16,145 bases of DNA, taken from contig JBFXAM010000102.1 of assembly GCA_050184295.1 (NCBI GenBank), positions 1 to 16,145 of the forward strand, given 5' to 3'. Source of the stretch: JBFXAM01 sp050184295. GTDB lineage: Bacteria > Planctomycetota > Phycisphaerae > UBA1845 > Fen-1342. Shown here piece by piece: positions 1 through 7,834 of the stretch. The notes below the pieces were generated by a model. It was not told the DNA's origin and did no database searches. It saw only the letters and a program-made list of their open reading frames with translations. Both the position numbers and the translations under genes were made by a program. Every line of letters starts with the position of its first letter. Positions within the stretch are counted from its first letter, which is position 1.

Positions 1-3000
1 CATCTGCCGCACATCCGAACGCCTGTTTCGGGGAGGCGCAGGAGACGGGGGCTGTCCCTTCTAGTGTCGGGGCGCGCGGACAGGCTGCGTCGTCGGCCTT
101 GCACTCGCTTCGCTTCGAGGTGAACCACGGCCAGGCCCCGGAAGGGCGCGCTTTTGTCGCGCGCGGTCCTGGGTACCAGTTGCTCTTGTCCGCGACGGAC
201 GCGGTCCTTGCGCTGCGCCAGCCGCACCTGTCCAGTGACAGCGCCGGCCGGGCGGGCGGTTCGGTCGCAGGGAAAGGCGTCGCCGAGGATCCGGCGCGGC
301 TCGTTATCCGGATGGCCGGAGGCAGCGCGGCCGCGCGCGTCGTCGGGCTGGAGGAGCTGACCGGAAAGGTCAACTACCTGCTGGGAGATGACCCGGCCCA
401 ATGGCGGAGGGGCGTGCCGACCTACGGGCGTGTGCGTTGCGAACAGGTCTGGCCGGGAGTCGACGTGGAGTATTACGGGACGCAGGGAGAGCTTGAGTTC
501 GATTTCGTGGTCTCCCCAGGCGCGGACCCGTCGCAGATCAGCTTCGACATTCACGGCGCCTGCGGTTTGAGGGTCTCGCCGCAGGGCGAACTGATCGCCG
601 ACGTCCCCGGTGGTCAGATCACGCTGCGACGGCCGCTTACCTGGCAGCAGCGCGACGACGAGCGCGTCGAGATCGCGTGTTCGTATGAGCTGTGCGGCGA
701 GCGGTCCGTACGGGTTCGGCTCGGAGCGTATGAACCAGCATTGGCCTTGGTGGTCGACCCGGTGGTGGAGTTCTCGACGTACCTCGGCGGGAGCACACCC
801 GACCCGCTCACGACTCAGGACCAGGCGTTCGCCGTCGCCATGGATAATCTTGGCAACGCGTATGTAGCCGGTCGGACGGGGCAATCCAATTTTCCCACAG
901 TGAGTGGATCCCTCGGCACGACCTCCAATGGAAGCGGCGACGCTTTTGTCGCCAAGTTCGATCCGATTGGCAACCTCCTGTACTCGACGTACATCGGCGG
1001 CAGCGACGCTGACCGGGCGAACGACATCGCGGTCGACTCGGTGGGCAACGCTTACATCACAGGCCAGACTTTCTCGACCAACTTCCCCACGCTTGGCGCG
1101 TTCCAGCCCACGCGTCGGGCGGGCTTTGACGCGTTCGTCATGAAGCTCAGTCCTTCCGGCGACGCGGTCGTCTACTCAACCTACCTCGGCGGGAGTAGCG
1201 ACGATCAGGGCTTGGGGATCGCCGTGGACGCCGCGGGACACGCGTACGTCACGGGCAGCGCCGGCGGAGGTGGCTTCCCCTTTTTCCACACGACTTCGGG
1301 CGCATTCAAGTCGACGCCGAATGATCCAGGCGGCGTATCGGATGTGTTCTTCGCAAAGCTGCACCCGTCGGGCTCGTCCCTAATATATTCCACGCTAATC
1401 GGCGGGGGAGGCTATCAGGATTGGGGCAATGATATCGCCATCGATGCGGCCGGACGAGCGTGCATCGTTGGGACGACGAGCGTCTTCGCCGGCTCCCCAG
1501 GCGCCTTCCCCGCGACCGCCGGCGCCTTTCAGGGCCCCGGACCGCTTACCAGTTTCGGCCACGAGGATGGTTTCCTGGCCATCATCGATCCCGGCGGCAA
1601 TGGCGCCGCCGACCTGATCTACAGCACGTACCTGCGCGGCGCCTCCGGCTTCGGCTTTGAACGTGCGGACGCCGTCGGTCTCGACTCGGACGGCGACGTC
1701 TACGTTGTCGGATATACGGCATCTGGCAACTTCCCGACGACGCCGGGCGCGTTCGACACAACGTATAACGGGACCGGCGATGTATTCGCCGTCAAGCTGA
1801 GCCCGGGCGGTAATGGATCGCAGGATCTGGTGTATGGAACATACATCGGCGGCCCGACCGGCGACGGGGATACGGACACCGACGCAGTCGTTGATGACAA
1901 CGGCGGCGTCTTCCTGACTGCGATAACTTCCGGCGATTTTCCGGTGACCTCCGACGCGATCCAGCCCGCGATCCCGGGAGCCGGCGACGCTGTTCTTGCC
2001 CTCCTCAGCCCGGATGGTTCGTCGCTGGTCTATTCATCGTACGTGGGGGGAAGCCTTGACGATCGTTCGCACGGCGTCGCCGCTCATGCCTCCGGTTCGG
2101 TCGTCGTCGTGGGGGAGACACAGTCCGCGAACTTCCCGTCGTTCAACGCATTTCAGCCGACGCGGCGCGGCGCGGGAGACGCGTTTGTAATCCGGTTTAC
2201 GGGCTTCGTAATCAACGTGCCCCCCACATTACTCTGTCCCGCACCCATAAACGCCGAGTGCACGTCGCCCGACGGCGCCCAAGTGACGCTCAACATGAAT
2301 GCGGCGGACGACGATGGCGATGCCTTGACCGTCGTCTGGACGGTCGATAGCGCCGACGTTCAGACCGACACCGTCCCGGCAGGCCAAGCGCCCACAACGG
2401 CGGCGGTGACGCTGACGCACCTGTTTTCGATCGGAACGCACACACTGGAAGTTTCGATTTCGGACGGGACGGACGTTTCGGCGTGCCCGGGCATACTCAT
2501 CGTCGTGAGCGACGCCGCGGCTCCGGTGCTCGTCTGTCCCATGCAGCTCGAGGTTTCGGCGGATGCAAGCTGCCTGGGCGCCGTGCCCGATGTAACGGCG
2601 CTCGCGACCGCGAACGACGACTGCACACCGGCGGGCTCGATCTCGATCACACAGGCGCCGTCGGCCGGCACGGCCGTCGCGCTCGGTCTCCACGCAATCA
2701 CCGTGAACGCAATCGACAGCTCCGGCAACAGCGTTTCAACGGAGGTCGCGCTGGTCGTCCTCGATCAAACCCCACCAACGATCAGCGATTCGCCCGCCAC
2801 GGCTTCGATAACCGCTAATGCCGATTGCAGCGCGGCCGCGCCCGACCTGATCGCCGATGTCGTTGCATCGGACAACTGTTCCGGCACGATCGAACTCGCG
2901 CAGGAGCCGCCCGCCGGGACGCCCCTTGCACTTGGCGCAAACGTGATCACCATCACCGCTACCGATGCGGCCGGCAACAGCGGCAGCATCGACGTCGCGG

Positions 3001-4622
3001 TGCACGTTCACGATACGATCCCGCCGGCGATCACGCGCAACGGCGCGGACCCGCTTGAGATCGAGTGTCACGCCGGCAGCTTTGTCGATCCCGGCGCCAT
3101 CGCCGTCGATGCGTGCGATCCGGAGGTGCCGGTGTTGATTGGCGGTGACACGGTGGATGTAGGTTCCATCGGAACCTATTTCGTGACCTATGATGCGCTC
3201 GACGACTCCGGCAACGCCGCCGAGACCGTCCACCGCACGGTGATCGTTGGGCCGCAGACGCCCGTCGCCAATGCCGGCCCCGACCAGACGGTCGCCGAAG
3301 ACACGCCGGTCGTGCTCGACGGTTCGGCTACGAGCAGCATCTTCTGCGGCACGCCGAGCTATGCCTGGACGCAAGTGGCGGGCGAGCCGGCGCTGCTGGA
3401 CCTGAGCGATCCCATCCGGCCGACGTTCGTCGCGCCGCTCGTTCCCATCGGTGGCGCCACGCTCACCTTCGAGCTGGTCGTCACGAACGGCGCGCGCGTT
3501 AGTGAGCCCGACGTGGTCAATATTCACATTGCGAACGTCAACCACGCACCGGTGGCCGTCGCGGGTGAGGATCAGACCGTGGCCGAGATGACTTTGGTAA
3601 CGCTGCATGGTTTGGGCAGCTTTGATCCCGATGATGATCCCCTGAACTATGCGTGGGTGCAGCTCGTCGGGGAGCCCGTCGTGCTCGATCTCACCGACCC
3701 GATCAACCCGGTCTTCCTGGCGCCCCTGACCGGACCGGTGGGGACGTTCCTGGGGTTCGAACTGACCGTCGACGACGGCATCGACACGCACGCCGACTTC
3801 GTCACCATCGTTGTCGAGAACGTGAATCACCTGCCGACCGCGAATGCCGGCGAGGACCAGACCCTCGCCGAAGGGGCGCTGGTCGAACTCGACGGCACGC
3901 TCAGCAGCGATCCCGACGATGACCCGCTGACATACAACTGGTCGCAGCTTTCCGGTCCCGCCGTAACGCTCACCGACGGTGACACGCCGACGCCGACCTT
4001 TAGCGCTCCGGATATCGCGGCGGGCGGCGCCGCCTTGGTATTCCAGTTGCAGGTGGAGGACGGTTTTGGTGGATCAGCCACCGACGACGTCACGATCATC
4101 GTCGAGAATGCGGACTCGCCGCCGGCATGCGCGCACGCCAAGCCTAGCCACGACTATCTCTGGCCCCCCAATCACAAGATGGTTCGGGTCAAGATCGAGG
4201 GCGTGCGCGACAGTCTCAACGACCACGAGGGCGATGATGACGACGACGACGAGCATCCGCGGCGGCGCAAGTACCACTCGCGCTCGCACGGACACTGCGG
4301 CCGGGGTGAGGTGACGATCACGATCCTGAGCGTGACGCAGGATGAACCCGTCAATGGGCTCGGCGACGGCGACACGGGTCCGGACGCGGTGATTCAAGGC
4401 GAGAGCGTGCTGTTGCGGGCCGAGCGCTCCGGAGGCGGTAACGGCCGCGTGTACCGCATTACGTTCCTGGCCGAGGACGAACACGGCGGAGCCTGCGTCG
4501 GCGAGGTCACGGTCTGCGTGCCGCACGACAACCGCAAGGGCGCCTGCCGCCGCGGCCACGGCAATAGCCCGGATCCTCAATGCGCAGACGACGGGCAGAT
4601 ATACAACGCACTCGGCGACTGA
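1..4622 (+). CDS. Giant SBBP/HYR/PKD-like repeat surface protein (5' end outside window)
   Basis: The frame is open from base 3 with no stop, and family members normally begin with a signal peptide before the segment resembling SLRFEVNHGQAP, so the true start lies upstream; the TTG at 99 is only the first possible in-window start. From 766 to about 2200 there are seven SBBP beta-propeller repeats, each with a STYLGG-like strand and a DxxGNAYVTG-like strand. HYR-like Ig folds follow at about 2215-3010, then a DUF5011/HYR-like module with a cysteine-containing IECHAGSFVDPG motif at about 3020-3250. Three PKD/K319-like domains with NAGPDQTVAE-type starts lie at 3258, 3546 and 3831. The last domain (4119-4540) has LWPPNHKM and TQDEPVNGLGDGDTGPD motifs, as in other planctomycete extracellular proteins. 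No membrane anchor or sorting signal follows it. The likely role is a secreted or cell-surface adhesion/structural protein; the ligand is unknown. The domain calls are confident, the function is not. Confidence 0.9.
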   Translation, partial: SAAHPNACFGEAQETGAVPSSVGARGQAASSALHSLRFEVNHGQAPEGRAFVARGPGYQLLLSATDAVLALRQPHLSSDSAGRAGGSVAGKGVAEDPARLVIRMAGGSAAARVVGLEELTGKVNYLLGDDPAQWRRGVPTYGRVRCEQVWPGVDVEYYGTQGELEFDFVVSPGADPSQISFDIHGACGLRVSPQGELIADVPGGQITLRRPLTWQQRDDERVEIACSYELCGERSVRVRLGAYEPALALVVDPVVEFSTYLGGSTPDPLTTQDQAFAVAMDNLGNAYVAGRTGQSNFPTVSGSLGTTSNGSGDAFVAKFDPIGNLLYSTYIGGSDADRANDIAVDSVGNAYITGQTFSTNFPTLGAFQPTRRAGFDAFVMKLSPSGDAVVYSTYLGGSSDDQGLGIAVDAAGHAYVTGSAGGGGFPFFHTTSGAFKSTPNDPGGVSDVFFAKLHPSGSSLIYSTLIGGGGYQDWGNDIAIDAAGRACIVGTTSVFAGSPGAFPATAGAFQGPGPLTSFGHEDGFLAIIDPGGNGAADLIYSTYLRGASGFGFERADAVGLDSDGDVYVVGYTASGNFPTTPGAFDTTYNGTGDVFAVKLSPGGNGSQDLVYGTYIGGPTGDGDTDTDAVVDDNGGVFLTAITSGDFPVTSDAIQPAIPGAGDAVLALLSPDGSSLVYSSYVGGSLDDRSHGVAAHASGSVVVVGETQSANFPSFNAFQPTRRGAGDAFVIRFTGFVINVPPTLLCPAPINAECTSPDGAQVTLNMNAADDDGDALTVVWTVDSADVQTDTVPAGQAPTTAAVTLTHLFSIGTHTLEVSISDGTDVSACPGILIVVSDAAAPVLVCPMQLEVSADASCLGAVPDVTALATANDDCTPAGSISITQAPSAGTAVALGLHAITVNAIDSSGNSVSTEVALVVLDQTPPTISDSPATASITANADCSAAAPDLIADVVASDNCSGTIELAQEPPAGTPLALGANVITITATDAAGNSGSIDVAVHVHDTIPPAITRNGADPLEIECHAGSFVDPGAIAVDACDPEVPVLIGGDTVDVGSIGTYFVTYDALDDSGNAAETVHRTVIVGPQTPVANAGPDQTVAEDTPVVLDGSATSSIFCGTPSYAWTQVAGEPALLDLSDPIRPTFVAPLVPIGGATLTFELVVTNGARVSEPDVVNIHIANVNHAPVAVAGEDQTVAEMTLVTLHGLGSFDPDDDPLNYAWVQLVGEPVVLDLTDPINPVFLAPLTGPVGTFLGFELTVDDGIDTHADFVTIVVENVNHLPTANAGEDQTLAEGALVELDGTLSSDPDDDPLTYNWSQLSGPAVTLTDGDTPTPTFSAPDIAAGGAALVFQLQVEDGFGGSATDDVTIIVENADSPPACAHAKPSHDYLWPPNHKMVRVKIEGVRDSLNDHEGDDDDDDEHPRRRKYHSRSHGHCGRGEVTITILSVTQDEPVNGLGDGDTGPDAVIQGESVLLRAERSGGGNGRVYRITFLAEDEHGGACVGEVTVCVPHDNRKGACRRGHGNSPDPQCADDGQIYNALGD

Positions 4623-4719
4623 AGCTTCGCTCGGTCAGCCTGATTTCGAACCGCCGCAGGGCGCAGTAAGATTTGCCACCGGCCTGCTGGTCACGAAGAC
4701 CTACGCCGACAGCACGGAG

Positions 4720-6813
4720 GTGAATTACACCTACACCGCCGACGGCCGGTTTCGGACGCGGACGTGGGCGCGGGAGCATGCCAGCTCGCCGCTGGTGACG
4801 ACCTATCGTTACTATGGCGATTCGTCGGGCTTCACGCCGCCGGACGGCTATTCGAACGTGGCCACCGGCGAGCTCGGGAAAATCGAGTACAGCGACGACA
4901 CGCCGGACGTGCTCTACGGCTACACGCGCGACGGGCTGCCGGAGACGATCGTCGACGCCGCGGGCACGCGCGTGCTGACGTATGACGCCGAGACGCGCGA
5001 GCCGATCGGCGAAAACCTGCCCGACGGCTTCTACGGCGCGGGCCGCGACCTGGAGCGCGGCTATCACGCCGACGTGGTCGGGCGGCTGACGACGCTTTCG
5101 ATCGGCGCGGAATACGAAGCGGCGTATGATTATGATGACGAGGTGAGCTCGAACGCGACCGGCCGGCTGAGCCGCGTCCGCGGGCCGGGGCTGCCGGGCC
5201 CGACCGGCGGGAGCGACAACGGCGTCCATTACACGTATCACGCGGACAGCGATCTCGTGCAGTATGCCCGCACGAAGACCGGCGCCGGCACGGTGCAGGT
5301 GCAGACGCGGCGGGAATACGAGCCCGGCCGCAACCTGCTGACCTACGTCGAGAACCGCTGGGCGCCGGCCGGGGCGAACACGCTCGTGTCGAAGTATGAG
5401 TATGGGAACGATGCGCGGTCGCGGCGGACCAGCGTCGTGACGACAGGTTCGGCTTTTTCGGCCGACCGGCTGACGCTCTGGGGCTATAACGAGCGGAACG
5501 AACTGGTCTCGTCGTATCGCCATGCGGGGACTGATCCGCAAGACCCGGACGCGGAAGTAGCCGTGGAGCGTCGGCTTTATGAGTACGATCCGATCGGGAA
5601 TCGCATGGAGGCGACGGAGGGAGACGATCCGGCGATGATTCATAGCTACATCGCCAATGCGCTCAATCAGTATCCGCGCGTGGATGTCGGCGGCGGAGCG
5701 GCGCCGATCGCGCAGGGCTACAGTTATGACGCCGACGGGAATCTCGCGCGCCAGTGGCTGGTCGGCGACGCGAACTGCGACGGGCTGCTGAACAGTTTTG
5801 ACGTGGACTCGTTCGTGGCGACGGTTGGTGATCCCAATAGCGTCGAACCGCCGGTGGGATACGAGGGCGACGCCGAGTGCTGGAGTGAGCGCTACGGCTG
5901 GGCGGACGTCAACGGCGACACGTACATCAACAACTTCGACGTGGACCCCTTCGTCGACCTGCTGGTCGGTGGACAGGCGGCGCTGGCGCGGACGCTGACG
6001 TGGAACGCGGAGAACCGGCTGATGGACGTGCGGCCGGCGACCGCGGAGACATATCTGCCGACAAACGGCTCGGCGATCCGCGTCGCGTTCAGCTATGATT
6101 ACCTCGGGCGGCGAATCGAGAAGATCGTGTACACCTGGCAGTCCGGCAGTCCGAACGCGTGGGTTGAGCAGAGCCGGATGCGCTTCGTCTATGACGGATG
6201 GTTATTGCTCGAAGAATTGGATGTTGATTCAGAAGGTGATGTCGAAGGCGTGCGAAGACAATACACCTGGGGTCTCGATCTGGCGGGCCAAAATGGTTCT
6301 CTGAATGACCGCACCTCGGCCGGCGGCATCGGCGGCCTGCTCGGCATGTACGACACCCAGGGCACCACCACGGGTGAGAATCCAACGGCTGATGACAAAT
6401 CCTACTATTACTGCTGCGACGCCAACGGCAACGTGGGCCAGGTGATCGACCTCGCCGGCACGACTTCCGCGACTCGTCGCGTGTGTGCTTCTGCGATCGC
6501 GAGGTGTTCCGGCACATCGCGGCGACATGGCGCGCGTTGGTCGAGCTTCCGGCACGCAACCTGGTTCTGCTGCGGTGCGCCCATTGAGAAGCGGTGTCGC
6601 GGCCTTCGGCCGGGCTCGGGACAACGGCGCCCGAGGCAGCGCGGTCTGGCGAATCAGCCCAGCGTGGGGTCTGCCGGCGGCTTGCGCCCGACGATCCAGA
6701 AGTTGTCGCTGACGGCGCAGGCGCGCAGCGCGACGACCTCAAAGCCGCACGTGGAAAGCAGGTGTCGGAGCGTCGCCGGCGTGAAGTATTGCAGATGTTG
6801 GGGCCAGCGGTAG
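4720..6813 (+). CDS. RHS/YD-repeat protein segment with embedded dockerin-like module, truncated at both ends
   Basis: YD-type repeats such as VNYTYTADGRFRTRTW, FTYD-like strands, YSYDADGNLARQ, WNAENRLMDV and FSYDYLGRRIEK identify an RHS shell-type protein. A pair of dockerin-like calcium loops (GDANCDGLLNSFDVDSF and ADVNGDTYINNFDVDPF) sits at about 5761-5972 between two YD repeats. RHS-like sequence already begins in frame at about 4675 (ATGLLVTKTY), upstream of the GTG at 4720, with no proper start or ribosome-binding site; GGAGG directly abuts the GTG. At the other end, family-like sequence stops near 6470, after GNVGQVIDLAGTTSA, just before the conserved RHS core should continue with YEYD and the RYYSP..GRW..DP signature. 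The remaining ~110 residues are rich in Arg, Ser and Cys, look non-coding, and run over the 3' end of the opposite-strand methyltransferase. It lacks the N-terminal secretion region, core end and toxin tip, so it is probably a non-functional fragment. Confidence 0.72.
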   Translation: MNYTYTADGRFRTRTWAREHASSPLVTTYRYYGDSSGFTPPDGYSNVATGELGKIEYSDDTPDVLYGYTRDGLPETIVDAAGTRVLTYDAETREPIGENLPDGFYGAGRDLERGYHADVVGRLTTLSIGAEYEAAYDYDDEVSSNATGRLSRVRGPGLPGPTGGSDNGVHYTYHADSDLVQYARTKTGAGTVQVQTRREYEPGRNLLTYVENRWAPAGANTLVSKYEYGNDARSRRTSVVTTGSAFSADRLTLWGYNERNELVSSYRHAGTDPQDPDAEVAVERRLYEYDPIGNRMEATEGDDPAMIHSYIANALNQYPRVDVGGGAAPIAQGYSYDADGNLARQWLVGDANCDGLLNSFDVDSFVATVGDPNSVEPPVGYEGDAECWSERYGWADVNGDTYINNFDVDPFVDLLVGGQAALARTLTWNAENRLMDVRPATAETYLPTNGSAIRVAFSYDYLGRRIEKIVYTWQSGSPNAWVEQSRMRFVYDGWLLLEELDVDSEGDVEGVRRQYTWGLDLAGQNGSLNDRTSAGGIGGLLGMYDTQGTTTGENPTADDKSYYYCCDANGNVGQVIDLAGTTSATRRVCASAIARCSGTSRRHGARWSSFRHATWFCCGAPIEKRCRGLRPGSGQRRPRQRGLANQPSVGSAGGLRPTIQKLSLTAQARSATTSKPHVESRCRSVAGVKYCRCWGQR
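5761..5972 (+). other. Dockerin-like duplicated calcium-loop module inside the RHS protein
   Basis: Two loops, GDANCDGLLNSFDVDSF and ADVNGDTYINNFDVDPF, match the DxNxDGxxNxxDxxxF pattern of dockerin type I/EF-hand calcium sites. They are separated by about 35 residues and lie in frame between YSYDADGNLARQ and LTWNAENRLMD, which would otherwise be adjacent YD repeats. Dockerin-like repeats are frequent in planctomycete extracellular proteins, usually at C-termini. Here the module appears to be an insertion tolerated within the RHS barrel. Binding of calcium or a cohesin partner is inference. Confidence 0.7.
6447..6587 (+). pseudogene. Possible C-terminal remnant of an unidentified gene, out of frame with the RHS fragment
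   Basis: After RHS similarity is lost near 6470, the frame ending at the TGA at 6585 has very high G/C at third codon positions and reads like protein (CDREVFRHIAATWRALVEL, then ARNLVLLRCAH before the stop). The RHS frame over the same bases looks random. This suggests the RHS fragment is joined to the tail of another gene. The family was not recognised. The segment is only about 40 residues, so chance is not excluded. Confidence 0.3.
6600..6636. terminator. GC-rich hairpins between convergent units
   Basis: A stem CGGCC/GGCCG with a TTC loop lies at 6600-6612, followed by CTCGGG/CCCGAG arms within about 6615-6636. They sit just beyond the 3' end of the minus-strand methyltransferase (stop at 6654). 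No T tract is present, so this is a possible transcription stop or pause site only. Confidence 0.25.
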
Positions 6814-7505
6814 CCCGACCAGCGCCGGCCGAGAATGCGCCGCAGCCAACTGCCGTAGTTCGGAACCTTGTGGACGCAGATGCCGCCCGGGCGAAGCAAT
6901 TCGTGCATTCGTCGCGCGATCTGCAACGGACGAGGCTCGTGTTCGAGATAGCTGACGGAGACGACGAGATCGAAACTGCCCGGCGCGAACTGCGTCTCGA
7001 GCAGGCGACCGCGGCGCACGGCGGTCGGCGGAAGCCTGCGCAGGGCGCGCGTCACCATGCTGGCGGAGCTTTCAACGCCGACCACGTCGAAACCGCGGCG
7101 AGCGGCGAGCGCCAGCAGCCGCCCGTCGCCGCAACCGACGTCGAGCATACGGCCGGCCGGCGCGTGGCGCTGGATGAAGCGGAGCGCTCGACCTTCGCGG
7201 CTGGGCTTGAGCCACAAGACGCCCAGCGTCCAGACCCGCATGAACGGATTCCGCAACCAGCGTTCGCGGCGCTGCGTCGCGAACGACGAGGTCCACTCAA
7301 AGGCGGTGTCGATCGCCTCGTCGGACGGGTACTCGGGTAGATAAGCGATGCGGCAGGAAGCGCACTCGACGAGCCGCCACTGCGCCTCTCGCATCACTTC
7401 CGACGAAGACTCCGAACCGCAAACGGGGCAGGCGCGGCCTACCACCATCCCCGCGATCGAACGCGACTCGGGCAACTCTGATTCGGGCATAAACTCATCC
7501 GTCAT
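6654..7505 (-). CDS. Class I SAM-dependent methyltransferase with N-terminal zinc-ribbon-like motif
   Basis: The protein is about 283 residues from the ATG at 7505. A GTG at 7535 would add ten residues; an ATG at 7490 follows a GGATGAG purine stretch and is also possible. The N-terminus carries a CPVCGS...ECASC four-cysteine pattern (about residues 26-51), a probable zinc ribbon. The SAM-binding motif I is MLDVGCGDGRLL (about 120-131), followed by an acidic strand end in VVGVESS and a FDLVVSVSYLEHEPRP motif IV/post-I region, then LLRPGGICVHKVPN. This is the Methyltransf_11/12/23-type architecture often found with cell-surface polysaccharide or small-molecule methylation; the substrate cannot be deduced. 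The 3' end is overrun by the non-coding tail of the RHS frame on the opposite strand. It has no evident operon partner. Confidence 0.88.
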   Translation of the reverse strand: MTDEFMPESELPESRSIAGMVVGRACPVCGSESSSEVMREAQWRLVECASCRIAYLPEYPSDEAIDTAFEWTSSFATQRRERWLRNPFMRVWTLGVLWLKPSREGRALRFIQRHAPAGRMLDVGCGDGRLLALAARRGFDVVGVESSASMVTRALRRLPPTAVRRGRLLETQFAPGSFDLVVSVSYLEHEPRPLQIARRMHELLRPGGICVHKVPNYGSWLRRILGRRWSGYRWPQHLQYFTPATLRHLLSTCGFEVVALRACAVSDNFWIVGRKPPADPTLG

Positions 7506-7545
7506 GTGTTCGTGGCGGCCCGCCGAAGTAAGCACGACGGGACGG

Positions 7546-7591
7546 CCGGTGCGGGCTCAGGGCCGAAGAACCGCGCACCGACCCGCACCGG
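7546..7591. repeat. 10-bp perfect inverted repeat
   Basis: CCGGTGCGGG at 7546-7555 is the exact reverse complement of CCCGCACCGG at 7582-7591, with 26 bases between. It lies in the gap upstream of the minus-strand methyltransferase and before the IS3 relic. It could be a cruciform or RNA hairpin in the methyltransferase leader, a regulator site, or mobile-element debris; nothing distinguishes these. Confidence 0.45.
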
Positions 7592-7668
7592 GCGCGGGGA
7601 ACCAGTCGGCACCGAAACACGGCGTATCCGACATTGACCAGCTCCCCGAAAGCTGATCCAGTCGTCAT

Positions 7669-7705
7669 GAGAGTCTAACCGCCCCGAAGACGGCAGGAGA
7701 CTCTC
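7669..7705 (+). repeat. 8-bp inverted repeat covering the ribosome-binding site of the IS3 OrfA relic
   Basis: GAGAGTCT (7669-7676) pairs with AGACTCTC (7698-7705) across 21 bases. The second arm overlaps the AGGAGA Shine-Dalgarno, which sits directly upstream of the relic's ATG at 7707. In an intact element such a hairpin could mask the ribosome-binding site and limit transposase translation. That role is inference. Confidence 0.4.
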
Positions 7706-7706
7706 G

Positions 7707-7834
7707 ATGAAGCGGAAGCGTCACAGTCCCGAGCAGATCAACGCCAAGCTGCGGGACGCCGAAGCGGGCCTGTCGGCCGGGTAGACCATGGGACAGGTCT
7801 GCCAGAAGCTGGCGGTCAGCGAGCAGACGTTTCA
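7707..7834 (+). pseudogene. IS3-family transposase OrfA relic (5' fragment, internal stop)
   Basis: The start MKRKRHSPEQINAKLRDAEA, and after the stop VCQKLAVSEQTF, match the conserved N-terminal helix-turn-helix region of IS3-family OrfA proteins (KRKRHTPEQI...KLREA...AGKTVAQVCQ..GVSEQTF...). A TAG at 7782-7784 replaces the lysine codon expected in the AGKT segment. Similarity ends abruptly at about 7834, just before the expected HRWRNQYGG segment, where the sequence switches to helicase-like DNA on the other strand. The AGGAGA ribosome-binding site is still present. OrfB and the right end are absent, so the element is dead. Confidence 0.8.

Noticed and set aside
766..2200. Spaced similar DNA segments as duplicated mobile DNA
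   Set aside because: They are SBBP beta-propeller blades within one frame, similar as protein rather than as DNA.
2736..3830. Long open frame on the minus strand (about 364 codons) opposite the SBBP gene
   Set aside because: The Arg/Asp/Gly-rich sequence is explained by codon bias of the plus-strand gene. No family motif is present, and the plus strand encodes clear HYR and PKD-like domains.
4507..5643. Minus-strand open frame of about 378 codons opposite the RHS segment
   Set aside because: The sequence is Arg/Val/Ala-rich without domains and mirrors the strongly supported YD repeats on the other strand.
6594..7340. Plus-strand frame of 248 codons opposite the methyltransferase
   Set aside because: It is a codon-bias shadow with no motif. 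The minus strand has a CxxC pair and a full SAM motif I.
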